Shown here: positions 10,396-19,990 of the stretch, one piece after another
Position numbering within the stretch: the stretch's first letter is position 1
Layout: every line of letters begins with the position of its first letter
Assembly: GCA_028751875.1 (NCBI GenBank)
Contig: CM054167.1
Coordinates: 24,861,105 to 24,925,104, forward strand
Origin: Rapana venosa
Taxonomy: Eukaryota > Mollusca > Gastropoda > Neogastropoda > Muricidae
Direction: 5' to 3'
Length of the DNA stretch: 64,000 nucleotides
Made by a program: the position numbers and the translations under genes
Notes under the pieces: model-generated
What the model was told of the DNA's origin: nothing
Seen by the model: only the letters and a program-made list of their open reading frames with translations
Databases searched by the model: none

Positions 10396-12175
10396 CAGGT
10401 CACTTTCTGTGTGTGTTGGTCACTGTTTTAAGTCACTTAGGTGTGTGTGTGTGTGCTGGTCACTGTTTCAAGTCACTTAGGTGTGTGTGTGTGTGTGCTG
10501 GTCACGGTTTCAAGTCACTTAGGTGTGTGTGTGTGTGTGTGCTGGTCACTGTTTCAAGTCAATAAGTGTGTGTGTGTGTGTGTGCTGGTCACAGTTTCAA
10601 GTCACTTAGGTGTGTGTGTGTGTGCTGGTCACTGTTTCAAGTCAATAAGTGTGTGTGTGTGCTGGTCACAGTTTCAAGTCACTTAGGTGTGTGTGTGTGT
10701 GCTGGTCACTGTTTCAAGTCAATAAGTGTGTGTCTGTGTGCTGGTCACAGTTTAAGCGCTTCGATTTGTTTGATTTTTACAAGATTCAGCGCTATATAAA
10801 TTTCATATATTATTATTATTAGTTTCAAGTCAATAAGTGTGTGTGTGTGTGCTGGTCACTGTTTCAAGTCACTTAGGTGTGTGTGTGCTGGTCACTGTTT
10901 CAAGTCAATAAGTGTGTGTCTGTGTGCTGGTCACTGTTTCAAGTCACTTAGGTGTGTGTGTGTGTGCTGGTCACTGTTTCAAGTCACTTAGGTGTGTGTG
11001 TATGTGTGTGCTGGTCACAGTTTCAAGTCAGTAAGTGTGTGTGTGTGTGTGCTGGTCACAGTTTCAAGTCACTTAGGTGTGTGTGTGCTGGTCACTGTTT
11101 CAAGTCAATAAGTGTGTGTGTGTGTGTGTGCTGGTCACTGTTTCAAGTCAATAAGTGTGTGTGTGTGTGCTGGTCACAGTTTCAAGTCAATAAGTGTGTG
11201 TGTGTGTGTGCTGGTCATTGTTTCAAGTCACTTAGGGGTGTGTGTGTGTGCTGGTCACTGTTTCAAGTCAATAAGTGTGTGTGTGTGTGCTGGTCACTGT
11301 TTCAAGTCAATAAGTGTGTGTGTGTGTGTGCTGGTCATTGTTTCAAGTCACTTAGGGGTGTGTGTGTGTGCTGGTCACAGTTTCAAGTCACCTAGGGGTG
11401 TGTGTGTGTGCTGGTCATTGTTTCAAGTCACTTAGGGGTGTGTGTGTGTGCTGGTCACAGTTTCAAGTTACTTAGGGGGGTGTGTGTGTGCTGGTCACAG
11501 TTTCAAGTCAATAAGTGTGTGTGCTGGTCAGTTTCAAGTCAATAAGTGTGTGTGTGTGCTGGTCAGTTTCAAGGCCCTTAGGTGTGTGTGTGTGTCCTGG
11601 TCACTGTTTCAAGTCACTTAGGTGTGTGTGTGTGCTGGTCAGTTTCAAGTTGCTTAGGTGTGTGTGTGTGTGCTGGTCACTGTTTCAAGTCAATAAGTGT
11701 GTGTGTGTGCTGGTCACTGTTTCAAGTCAATAAGTGTGTGTGCTGGTCATTGTTTCAAGTCAATAAGTGTGTGTGTGTGTGCTGGTCACTGTTTCAAGTC
11801 ACTTAGTGTGTGTGTGTGTGTGCTGGTCACTGTTTCAAGTCAATAAGTGTGTGTGTGTGTGTGTGCTGGTCATTGTTTCAAGTCACTTAGGTGTGTGTGT
11901 GTGTGTGCTGGTCACTGTTTCAAGTCAATAAGTGTGTGTGTGTGTGCTGGTCACAGTTTCAAGTCACTTAGGTGTGTGTGTGTGTGCTGGTCACTGTTTC
12001 AAGTCAATAAGTGTGTGTGTGTGTGCTGGTCACAGTTTCAAGTCAATAAGTGTGTGTGTGTGTGCTGGTCACAGTTTCAAGTCAATAAGTGTGTGTGTGT
12101 GTGCTGGTCACTGTTTCAAGTCAATAAGTGTGTGTGTGTGTGTGCTGGTCATTGTTTCAAGTCAATAAGTGTGTG
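10396..12175. repeat. GT-rich minisatellite array, ~36-44 bp unit
   Basis: Each unit is a variable (GT)n run, then GCTGGTCACTGTTTCAAGTC, then ACTTAGG or AATAAG. (GT)n length varies freely between units, so unit size varies. There are about 45 units, with two main end variants (ACTTAGG and AATAAG) and CACAG/CACTG/CATTG variants. Open frames here give VLVTVSS-type and WSLFQVNK-type strings that are only the repeat. The array is interrupted at 10,754-10,820 by a small inserted element. Confidence 0.93.
10754..10820 (-). mobile_element. 67-bp inserted element with AGCGCT motifs and a 5-bp target duplication
   Basis: The normal array reads CACAGTTTCAAGTC. Here AGTTT (10,749-10,753) is followed by foreign sequence and AGTTT recurs at 10,821-10,825 before the array resumes. 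The insert carries AAGCGCTTCGATTTG, AAGATTCAGCGCTATATA and a (TTA)n end. On the minus strand it matches dispersed copies at 24.5, 24.6, 44.4, 62.05 and 63.3 kb. It has no coding capacity. Confidence 0.8.
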
Positions 12176-12539
12176 TGCATGCGCGTGCACATGCGTGTAT
12201 GTGTGTGTGTGAGTGAGTGCGTGTAACTTGTGTTGGTACAAGGTTACTGTTTCAAGTTGTGTGCACGCACGTTGGTCACCGTTTCGAGGCACTCAGGGTT
12301 GTGTGTGTGTAGATCTTCACTGTAGCATGTATCTTCTCTCTAAGTGATATAGAGGATGAAGGGAAAGTGGTCATAGTATGAGAGTGGGTGGAGGGACATT
12401 GATAGAAAAGTGTTTGTGAAGTGAAAAAGAGCCTATAATTGATTGACACAGCACATAACAGGAGCGTGTAGCAGTCAGAGAAAAGAACATTAGGATACCA
12501 ATATGCTGTTAAGAAAGAAATTGAATATAAAGAAAATTG

Positions 12540-12830
12540 GACCCACAGTGCTTTAGATACTTTGAGAACTCGAATCCTTTCTGGCCTCTTACAGCGCTAT
12601 GCCACATCTCGTGGTAATCTGTGCACCTCTTCTGATACTAGTTTTTCGTTTCCCATCTTTCAAAAAAACTGTATGGTGAGCCATCTTTCTCTTTGTATGC
12701 CCCCTTTTTGCCGAAATTCTCTTCCAGACTTATTCAGGCACAATACAACTATTCAATCTTTCAAGTCCAATCTTAAAATATGTCTCTTTCAGTCTTAGAA
12801 ATTGAATGTTTAAGTTATTTTCTTTGTGTG
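12540..12830 (+). mobile_element. 3' end of a CR1/L2/jockey-like LINE
   Basis: The frame at 12,562-12,798 ends in RNSLPDLFRHNTTIQSFKSN followed by LKICLFQS and a stop. This is the typical C-terminal ending of CR1/L2/jockey-type reverse transcriptase proteins (W-N-S-L-P ... F-K-S-x-L-K-x-x-L-F). Only the last ~80 codons remain; the reverse transcriptase domain is absent. A GT-rich stretch and an AT-rich region near 12,940-12,965 follow. Confidence 0.7.
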
Positions 12831-13396
12831 GTTGTGAGCAGGCATGTCTGCTCGTGTGCATGCAGGTGCGTGTGTGTGTTTTGGTGTGCGGTTGTGAGTC
12901 TACATGAGGTAGAAATGTGGGAGGGTGGGGTGGGTTTTTAAATTTTTATTTTAAAAAATAAAATCTGGGAAGCTGGTAAAGGAAGTGTAGCCAGTGACAA
13001 GAATAGGTTATGGTGAAAGCGTGTGTGTTCTTCATTAAATTGATTAATTAAATAATTCTGTAAGTGTTTTTGTTTTTAAGTGCTTAGAGCTCTCATAAAC
13101 AAGACTAAGTGCACAAAATGTCTATACTTTCTTGCTTTATTTAGTTTAGTTTTTTCTTTTGTTAAGATGCAGTAGGTTAAAAATTGTTCTTAATCTTGAC
13201 AAAATACTGAAGAGTGAATAGGAATGATTGATACATAGAAGCCACAGCTCTGAATGAAGGCGTACATTAACAGCATACAATATTATTCAGAGCAAAATGA
13301 ACCAACATTGAATCTGCACAAATGAAAGTGTAAGACATTGTCATGAAGTAGCTCTCTCTCTAAGCTTGAATGCTTTAAGCAGATATTAGGAAATGT
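12831..13396. other. AT-rich unique sequence
   Basis: No gene, repeat family or RNA is recognised. The sequence contains GT-rich (12,850-12,900) and AT-rich (12,940-13,080) stretches, and its right edge forms the target site of the RTE element. Confidence 0.35.
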
Positions 13397-13410
13397 TACA
13401 TATGACTGTA

Positions 13411-14760
13411 GAAAGGAAATCTACAACAATGCCATAATTACCGCACAATCAGCCTCATATGTCACCCAAGCAAGGTTATGCTGCAGATAATATTGAATAG
13501 ACTGAAGCCACAAGCAGAGACCATCATTGCTGAGGAACAAGCAGGTTTCAGAGCAGGACGCAGCACAACAGAACAGATATTCAACCTCAGAATACTATGT
13601 GAGCGGTACCTTCAACATCAACAAGACCTATACCACGTATTTATCGATTTTAAGAAGGCATTTGACAGGGTGTGGCATGCAGCTCTGTGGGCAACCATGA
13701 ACTTGTACAGCATCAATGCAAACCTGATCAGAGTCATCAAACAGCTGTACAGCGAGGCCACCAGTGCAGTGTACTACAACAACAACATTGGAGAATGGTT
13801 TCGAACAACAGTTGGAGTAAGGCAGGGCTGTCTACTCTCACCCACCCTTTTCAACATCTTCCTTGAGAGAATCATGGCTGATGCACTGGAACATCATGAA
13901 GGATCAGTCAGCATTGGTGGCAGAACGATCACAAACCTCCGCTTCGCAGATGACATTGATGGAATAGCAGGATCAGAAAAAGAGCTGGCCAGCCTAACAG
14001 AACACTTGGATAAGGCCTCCAAAACATACGGCATGGAAATCAGTGCAGAGAAGACCAAACTGATGACTAATAACACCAACGGCATTAGCACTGATATCAG
14101 GGTTAATGACCAGAAGCTGGAAACAGTTCAAAGCTTCAAGTACCTGGGAGCCATTGTATCCGACCAGGGATCCAAGCCAGAAGTAGTATGCAGGACTGCA
14201 CAGACAATAACAGCTTTGTCAAAACTAAACGCCATCTGGAGAGATAAGAATATCTCACTTATCTCCAAGATCAGACTAATGCGCTCCCTTGTCATATCTA
14301 TATTTCTGTATGCCTGTGAATCATGGACCCTGACTGCAGATTTGGAGAGAAGAGTACAGGCAGTGGAGATGAGATGCTTTCGGAGACTCCTTGGCATCTC
14401 CTACAAAGACCACATAAGCAACGAAAGCGTGCATAACAGAATCCAGCAAACCATTGGACCCTATGAGAACCTTCTAACGATCGTGAAAAAGCGTAAACTT
14501 AAGTGGTATGGGCATGTCACAAGATCCCAAGGAATTACAAAGACAGTTTTGCAAGGCACTGTCCAAGGAGGAAGAAGAAGAGGCAGACCAAGGAAGAGCT
14601 GGGAGGATAACATCAGTGAATGGACAGGCCTAGAACTCAACAAAACCCTGAGAAAGGCAGAACAGAGAGAAGAATGGAGGGAACTGGTTACTGAGTCTTT
14701 GAAGGTGCCCCCACGGTCGTCAGACTACGGGACAGATAGATAGATAGATAGATAGATAGA
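13411..14760 (+). mobile_element. 5'-truncated RTE-type LINE with (GATA)n tail and target duplication
   Basis: The element starts near GAAAGGAAATCT at 13,411, where similarity to the copy at 40.66 kb begins, and ends in a GATA microsatellite at 14,735-14,760. TACATATGAC occurs just before it (13,397-13,406) and just after it (14,761-14,770), a 10-bp target duplication; four unexplained bases (13,407-13,410) separate the left duplication from the element. A short-repeat tail and 5' truncation are usual for RTE-clade elements. The endonuclease region is lost. Near identity with the 39-41 kb copy indicates a young insertion. Confidence 0.9.
13478..14743 (+). CDS. RTE-type reverse transcriptase, N-terminally truncated but open
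   Basis: The 421-codon frame has no internal stop. Visible reverse transcriptase features in order: GFRAGRST at residues 23-30; VFIDFKKAFD at 54-63, with the first catalytic aspartate at 57; GVRQGCLLSP at 113-122; and FADD at 156-159, with the catalytic pair. A YLG motif and the C-terminal block with KLKWYGHVTRSQG and RGRPRKSWEDNI follow; such blocks are common in RTE/BovB-like proteins. The first methionine is internal to the original protein: similarity to the 40.7 kb copy continues upstream of it. The endonuclease domain and 5' region are missing, so this copy cannot act alone. The last residues run into the GATA tail, which supplies the stop. Confidence 0.9.
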   Translation: MLQIILNRLKPQAETIIAEEQAGFRAGRSTTEQIFNLRILCERYLQHQQDLYHVFIDFKKAFDRVWHAALWATMNLYSINANLIRVIKQLYSEATSAVYYNNNIGEWFRTTVGVRQGCLLSPTLFNIFLERIMADALEHHEGSVSIGGRTITNLRFADDIDGIAGSEKELASLTEHLDKASKTYGMEISAEKTKLMTNNTNGISTDIRVNDQKLETVQSFKYLGAIVSDQGSKPEVVCRTAQTITALSKLNAIWRDKNISLISKIRLMRSLVISIFLYACESWTLTADLERRVQAVEMRCFRRLLGISYKDHISNESVHNRIQQTIGPYENLLTIVKKRKLKWYGHVTRSQGITKTVLQGTVQGGRRRGRPRKSWEDNISEWTGLELNKTLRKAEQREEWRELVTESLKVPPRSSDYGTDR

Positions 14761-14829
14761 TACATATGACATGACGACTTGTACTTGACAACAGTAAAAT
14801 CATTTTGAGCATGCAAGGTTTATGATAAT

Positions 14830-15800
14830 ATCTAGGCTAAATGAAGATTTCTCTGGTATCAAATGCTTTACAACCAAGAACAAAGGGCACTTCATCTTCT
14901 GTAGTTTTCTGGCATAAAGGACAAAGTAAATCAGAGTGGTAGTAGGCCTCCATCCATCATGGGTCTACATCCTGGTTGTCCTGTCTGATTGTGGCAGCAG
15001 AGACAATGCAGGCTAACAATCTTTGTCGCAGTGGCCGCATTTGTGTGTGGATTTTGGTCTGTTGTTCCATTCTCTAGGCCCTTTTATGTCTTTTGGGATG
15101 TAGCCATCGTGTAAGCCGTGATCAGTCCAACGACCTTGTACTCGTCATCAGTGGTGATGGCTGGCAATTCCATTGTATCCTGCCCCAGGACTTAGCAAAT
15201 CAGTCACTACATGTTTTATACTTAGTGGTGAACAGCCAGATCACTTATACCCAAATTGTTTGTGGTTGTAATAGTTATACCTAATATCAGCATTGGGTAA
15301 CAAATAGGTTCCACAACGGATCTTTGCAGACAGTTCATTATAACTGAAATCTGTCACTAGTGTTTATATGTTCAGTCCATTTCTGCCATTAACAACCAAT
15401 GAAAAATGTTTCAAGGAGAAAGCTGTAGTGCAGTCAGCACCCTGATTCATCTAAAAAGTGTCAAAAACCATTTAGTGAATAGGGCTACAAACATTATGTT
15501 TCACAATAGCTGTACTGTGAATATGTATAATCTGAAAAATTGGTGTCAGACTTTACCTGACATGTGATTAATATCATACATGCTTTCAATACACCTTTTT
15601 TGTATTTACCGTGGATTTTACTTTTTTTTATGAAGATAGGCCACAGCAAATGACGAAATGTCAATTAATGGAGTTGTATGTGCTTTCTCAAAATCAATAA
15701 ATGCTACATATAATTTGCAGTTGTATGAAAATTGTCTCTGTACTAATTCTAACAAAGTGCACATGGTCTTAAATTGAATATTCTTCCTTTAAACTGGCTG
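14830..15800 (-). mobile_element. Heavily decayed LINE, reverse transcriptase to zinc-knuckle end
   Basis: Read on the minus strand, the right part (about 15,730-15,690) gives LYVAFIDFEKAHTT, an RT motif A with the aspartate kept, followed by many stops. The left part gives CPLCQKTTEDEVPFVLGC (about 14,950-14,890), a C-x2-C ... C zinc-knuckle-like end found at the C-terminus of several non-LTR elements. Frames shift repeatedly between these points. It belongs to a different family from the RTE element beside it. Confidence 0.6.
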
Positions 15801-15924
15801 GATGGTTACCAGGAATGCTATTTTTCAGTCATCTATTCTTGCTTTCTGTTATTGATGATGGAACATAATGAGTTATTTTCCTAAAATCACTTAAAAATAT
15901 GACTCTGATCATTTGTATTTTTAG

Positions 15925-16102
15925 CATCCGTTATATAATAGAAAAAGGTGGACTTGTGACTGACTTTGTGGAAACTCCCCAGTTTACAAAAATAGTGCTA
16001 GATAACTTCAAGAAAAGTTCAAGTACTGAATTATTTGACCTCATTAACGATCCACAAATAATGCCATCTGGTTCTGGTGCTGTGCATTTTAAAGTTTTCT
16101 GA
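15925..16102 (+). CDS. Candidate terminal exon of an unknown gene
   Basis: A pyrimidine-rich tract ending in TTTGTATTTTTAG (to 15,924) could be a splice acceptor. The frame then runs 59 codons to TGA and includes IIEKGGLVTDFVETPQFTK and TELFDLINDPQIMPSG. Composition is protein-like, balanced and not repeat-derived. No family is recognised. It sits between two decayed LINE fragments of opposite orientation, so it may belong to another mobile element. No upstream exon was found. Confidence 0.3.
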
Positions 16103-16289
16103 AGGCCAATACAGTTTGTTTGTTTTTTTTAGATATTGAACAACTTGTAATAAGTAGTCACATCAGTTTTGCAAAATGTTTTTGCCAAGATTATCCAACT
16201 TCTATTTCTAACCAACATAGTTTTCTTTTTAAATATTGGACGATTCATATAGTAAACAGTCTCATCAGTTAGCGAAAATTTTTCATCAA

Positions 16290-16870
16290 GATCATCAATT
16301 CTATTTCTAATGCTCTGTTCTGTCAGTGACATTATTCTTGATAGCAACCGCAGGTGCATGCCTCATCAGCTGTCTCTGTCCTCCTTTGTCTCCAGTCTTT
16401 CTGTAGATGTCATCCTTCAGCAACTCATTCCACTTAGCGATGTTCTGCACATAAGAGTCGATGGTCTCTCTTGTCATCTTTCCCTGGCCCACAGTCTTTG
16501 TGACATGGCAGCTTTGATGTCTCGTAGCATGTCCAAAATATGTTAGTTTCCTTTTCCCAGCCAGGCCTGCAAGTTCAGGTTGTTTGTTCAAGTTCTGCCC
16601 AAATGCTTTGGTTTGTTCATCCTTCAGTTCAGCTTATTCTTGAAAGTCTAATGTCGAACCACATCTGTGCACTTTTGATTCTGATTTCATCTGCAGTTTA
16701 GTAAGAGTCAATCCTTCACTTCCATATAAAACAATGGGTCAGAATAGTGTTTTCAGTTTGAGCTGCTTTCCTTTATATCTGTCTCCACAAATATTCGTAA
16801 GGACAACCATTGTTTGACTGGAGCAATTCTTATTGTACTGTCTCTGGTTCATGAGTCGTCAGCTTATGTG
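16290..16870 (-). mobile_element. RTE-like LINE fragment, C-terminal region
   Basis: The minus-strand frame at 16,591-16,307 contains LAGKRKLTYFGHATRH and KTVGQGKMTRETIDSY, matching the GHVTR...KTVLQGTVQGGRRR region of the RTE protein at 13.5 kb in order and spacing. Beyond 16,600 the frame is broken, with residues of the YLG-to-SLV region recognisable only at DNA level. The DNA is similar to the fragment at 30.4-31.2 kb, a second family member. Confidence 0.65.
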
Positions 16871-17026
16871 TATGTCCCAAAGTGATTAAAATCTTCGGCA
16901 ACTTCAGGGGGTTTTCCTATTTCTAGTGATGATGATGATGTCTGAAATGTGTTTTTGTTATAACGCTGTTCTTTGGCTGCTTTCTTTCAAAGGACATTTT
17001 TCAAATGACATTCTACAGGAGAGAAG

Positions 17027-17180
17027 AGAAAGAGAGAGAGAGAGAGAGTGTGTGTGTGTAAGTAAGTCTTCAATTTTAATGTCTTTCCACTTAAAGTGAT
17101 ACCAGACAACCCTAAAATAGGAGACTGAATACGAGAGTGAGCGAGAGAGGTGGGGGGGGGGGAGGGGGGGGGGGGGGGGA
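17027..17180. repeat. GA/GT microsatellite and poly-G tract
   Basis: An (AG)n/(TG)n stretch at about 17,027-17,060 is followed by GA-rich sequence and an interrupted G-run at 17,151-17,179. Confidence 0.85.
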
Positions 17181-17395
17181 GAGATGTGTGTGTTAAAAAG
17201 GACCCAGATTCAGACAGTGTCATAGCATAGTCATAGCGTATGTCATAACACTACATAGGCACAAAGTAGCTAGCTAGCTAGTTTGACGGGGAAGGTAAGT
17301 TTTACTGCTCTACTCTCGGAAAACTGGCGGCAGATCAGATATTGCTGCAAGGTGAGTGAGGCCCAGGCTGATGTAGCTGCCATTTGTTGTCAACA

Positions 17396-17815
17396 CTTCT
17401 GTCCATAAGAGTGTAATTTTGGGTTGGGGAGTGTAGTTTTGCCCTGGGAGTGTAGTTTTGCCCGGGGAGTGTGTATTGGGTTAGGGAGTGTAGGTCTACC
17501 CAGGGAGTGTGTATTGGGTCAGGGAGTGTGTATTGGGTCAGGGAGTGTAGCTCTGCCCAGGGAGTGTGTACCGGTTCAGGAGGTACCGGTTCAGGGAGTG
17601 TGTACCGGTTCAGGGAGTGTGTACCGGTTCAGGGAGTGTGAACCAGTTCAGGGAGTGTGACCGGTTCAGGGAGTGTGTACCGGTTCAGGGAGTGTGTACC
17701 GGTTCATAGGGAGTGTGTACCGGTTCAGGGAGTGTGTACCGGTTCAGGGAGTTCAGGAAGTGCGAACCGGTTCAGGGAGTGCGAACCGGTTCAGGGAGTG
17801 TGTACTGGTTCAGGG
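17396..17815. repeat. 19-bp minisatellite
   Basis: The unit is CCGGTTCAGGGAGTGTGTA. The left third is an older variant, GGGAGTGTAGTTTTGCCC-like, which grades into the regular unit. TACCGGTTC alternates with GAACCGGTTC in the right part. Confidence 0.92.
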
Positions 17816-18330
17816 ATGGTTCAAGAATAACAAAGCAAGAAAGCTATGGTTTAATTTCAGTTTAAGGCACTTGATTACTGGGTATCTGGGTACTTGAGTT
17901 TTTAAAATTATTTTTATAATGCTTAAGTAAGGTGATATTAATGGAAAATTAAATTAAAAAAAAAAATTCTGCAACACATAAAAGTTACTTACATAATAAG
18001 CAGTGATACATAATATCATGCGATGTACTACATAATATCATGCGATGTACTTTAGAGTATAGGCATAATGTTTACAAATCAAGACAGATACAAACAAACA
18101 TAAAACAGAACATGGAAGATGATTTTTTTTCTTTTTTTTTACTTCTTATTGTATGTTTAAGAACTCGTGACGACGTGACAATACCAACTCATAAGCGGTG
18201 ACAATCCAAAGTTCTAAACCTGGTAGCAGTGGTGAATTAAACTGCGCTGAGGCATTGTGTTTTCCTGGGGAGGGCATTTCAAATTTATCACAGAGAGAAA
18301 CTGCCTGAGATGAGGCAGGACATGATTAGC
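17816..18330. other. AT-rich unique sequence
   Basis: Contains A-runs and T-runs (17,955; 18,125) and a short direct repeat, CATAATATCATGCGATGTAC, near 18,010 and 18,032. No gene is seen. Confidence 0.4.
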
Positions 18331-18395
18331 ACTTTACTGCTGTAGCCACTGTGTATACCGAGGCATCAGCACTTGCTGCTGTCTCTGCAGACTCC

Positions 18396-18536
18396 CTTCA
18401 GATCCTTTTACGCGATGTTCCACCAGATTACATTTTTAACTTTCTAAGAGAGTCGGGACATTTTCTGTCTGATATGAGTGAAGATGTCTTTGCTTTTGTT
18501 ATTAAAAACAAGGTTGCTTTAAGGAATCTGGCATAG
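18396..18536 (+). CDS. Candidate terminal exon (47 codons), unknown
   Basis: The stretch ending at 18,395, TTGCTGCTGTCTCTGCAG, is a good-looking splice acceptor. The frame then reads SLQILLRDVPPDYIFNF, later GHFLSDMSEDVFAFVIKN, and ends at a stop at 18,534-18,536. The preceding bases resemble a unit of the neighbouring minisatellite (GAGGCATCAGCACTT also occurs at about 19,976), so the acceptor may be fortuitous. The downstream part overlaps a dispersed repeat shared with 28.66 kb. No family is recognised. Confidence 0.22.
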   Translation, partial: LQILLRDVPPDYIFNFLRESGHFLSDMSEDVFAFVIKNKVALRNLA

Positions 18537-18790
18537 TTTTTTTTAATATCTCTTATTATGTGGTGTTCATGTGGTTTCTCCCACAACGCGGTGACCGTCC
18601 TGAATTGAGCTTTACAGTTGGCTAGGGCGTTGATACAAGGAGCGACAGTAGAGTTGGTTTTATACCCTGTTTTAGTCTGTATACAGTTGCACAGTTTTAA
18701 GCTGAGATTTAGAAATGCTTCGAGGTGATAGTGCAGATATGGCTTGTGTGGTCAGCCGGAGTATAAAGTACAATATTGGATTGGATAGGG
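18470..18790 (+). mobile_element. Dispersed repeat, copy 1 (pair with 28.66 kb)
   Basis: Strong similarity to 28,655-28,960, especially TCTCCCACAACGCGGTGACC (about 18,577) and AGTAGAGTTGGTTTTA. It ends near ATTGGATTGGAT; the other copy has a longer (GGATT)n tail, which suggests a SINE or the 3' end of a LINE. No coding sequence can be assigned to it. Confidence 0.7.
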
Positions 18791-18794
18791 TCCA

Positions 18795-19990
18795 CTATGT
18801 GTGATGAAGCAAGATGTGGTTAGCCTTTTATTGCTGTATCCATCATGTGTGATGTGGCAAGATGTGGTCAGCCTTTTATTGCTGTATCCATCATGTGTGA
18901 TGTGGGATGTGGTCAGCCTTTTACTGCTGTATCCATCATGTGTGATGTGGCAAGGTGTGGTCAGCCTTTTACTGCTGTATCCATCATGTGTGATGTGAGA
19001 TGTGGTCAGCCTTTTACTGCTGTATCCATCATGTGTGATGAGGCGAGATGTGGTCAGCCTTTATTGCTGTATCCGTCATGCAAGATGTGGTCAGCCTTTT
19101 ATTGCTGTATCCATCATGTGTGATGTGAGATGTGGTCGGCCTTTTACTGCTGTATCCATCATGTGTGATGTGGCAAGGTGTGGTCGGCCTTTTACTGCTG
19201 TATCCATCATGTGAGATGTGGTCAGCCTTTTACTGCTGTATCCATCATGTGTGATGTGGCAAGGTGTGGTCGGCCTTTTACTGCTGTATCCATCATGTGT
19301 GATGTGAGATGTGGTCGGCCTTTTACTGCTGTATCCATCATGTGTGATGTGAGATGTGGTCGGCCTTTTACTGCTGTATCCATCATGTGTGATGTGAGAT
19401 GTGGTCGGCCTTTTACTGCTGTATCCATCATGTGAGATGTGGTCGGCCTTTTACTGCTGTATCCATCATGTGTGATGTGAGATATGGTCGGCCTTTTACT
19501 GCTGTATCCATCATGTGTGATGTGAGATGTGGTCGGCCTTTTACTGCTGTATCCATCATGTGTGATGTGGCAAGGTGTGGTCAGCCTTTTACTGCTGTAT
19601 CCATCATGTGTGATGTGGCAAGGTGTGGTCAGCCTTTTACTGCTGTATCCATCATGTGTGATGGAATGAGGTGAGATGTGGTCAGCCTTTTATTGCTGTA
19701 TCCATCATGAGATGTGGTCAGCCCTTTATTGCTGTATCCGTCATGCAAGATGTGGTCAGCCTTTTATTGCTGTATCCATCATGTGTGATGTGAGATGTGG
19801 TTGGCCTTTTACTGCTGTATCCATCATGTGTGATGTGAGATGTGGTCGCCTTTTACTGCTGTATCCATCATGTGTGATGTGGCAAGGTGTGGTCAGCCTT
19901 TTACTGCTGTATCCATCATGTGTGATGTGGCAAGGTGTGGTCAGCCTTTTACTGCTGTATCCATCATGTGTGATGAGGCATCAGCACTTC
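18795..19990. repeat. Minisatellite, ~40-52 bp unit
   Basis: The unit contains GATGTGGTCAGCCTTTTA, CTGCTGTATCCATCATG, then TGTGATGTGGCAAG or a shorter TGTGATGTGA. Deletions of the last block create short units. About 25 copies are present. Several overlapping frames (TAVSIMCDVRCG-type) are repeat artefacts. Confidence 0.93.

Noticed and set aside
10374..12212. Series of Cys/Val-rich frames
   Set aside because: They follow (GT)n plus the GCTGGTCAC repeat unit and change frame with GT number.
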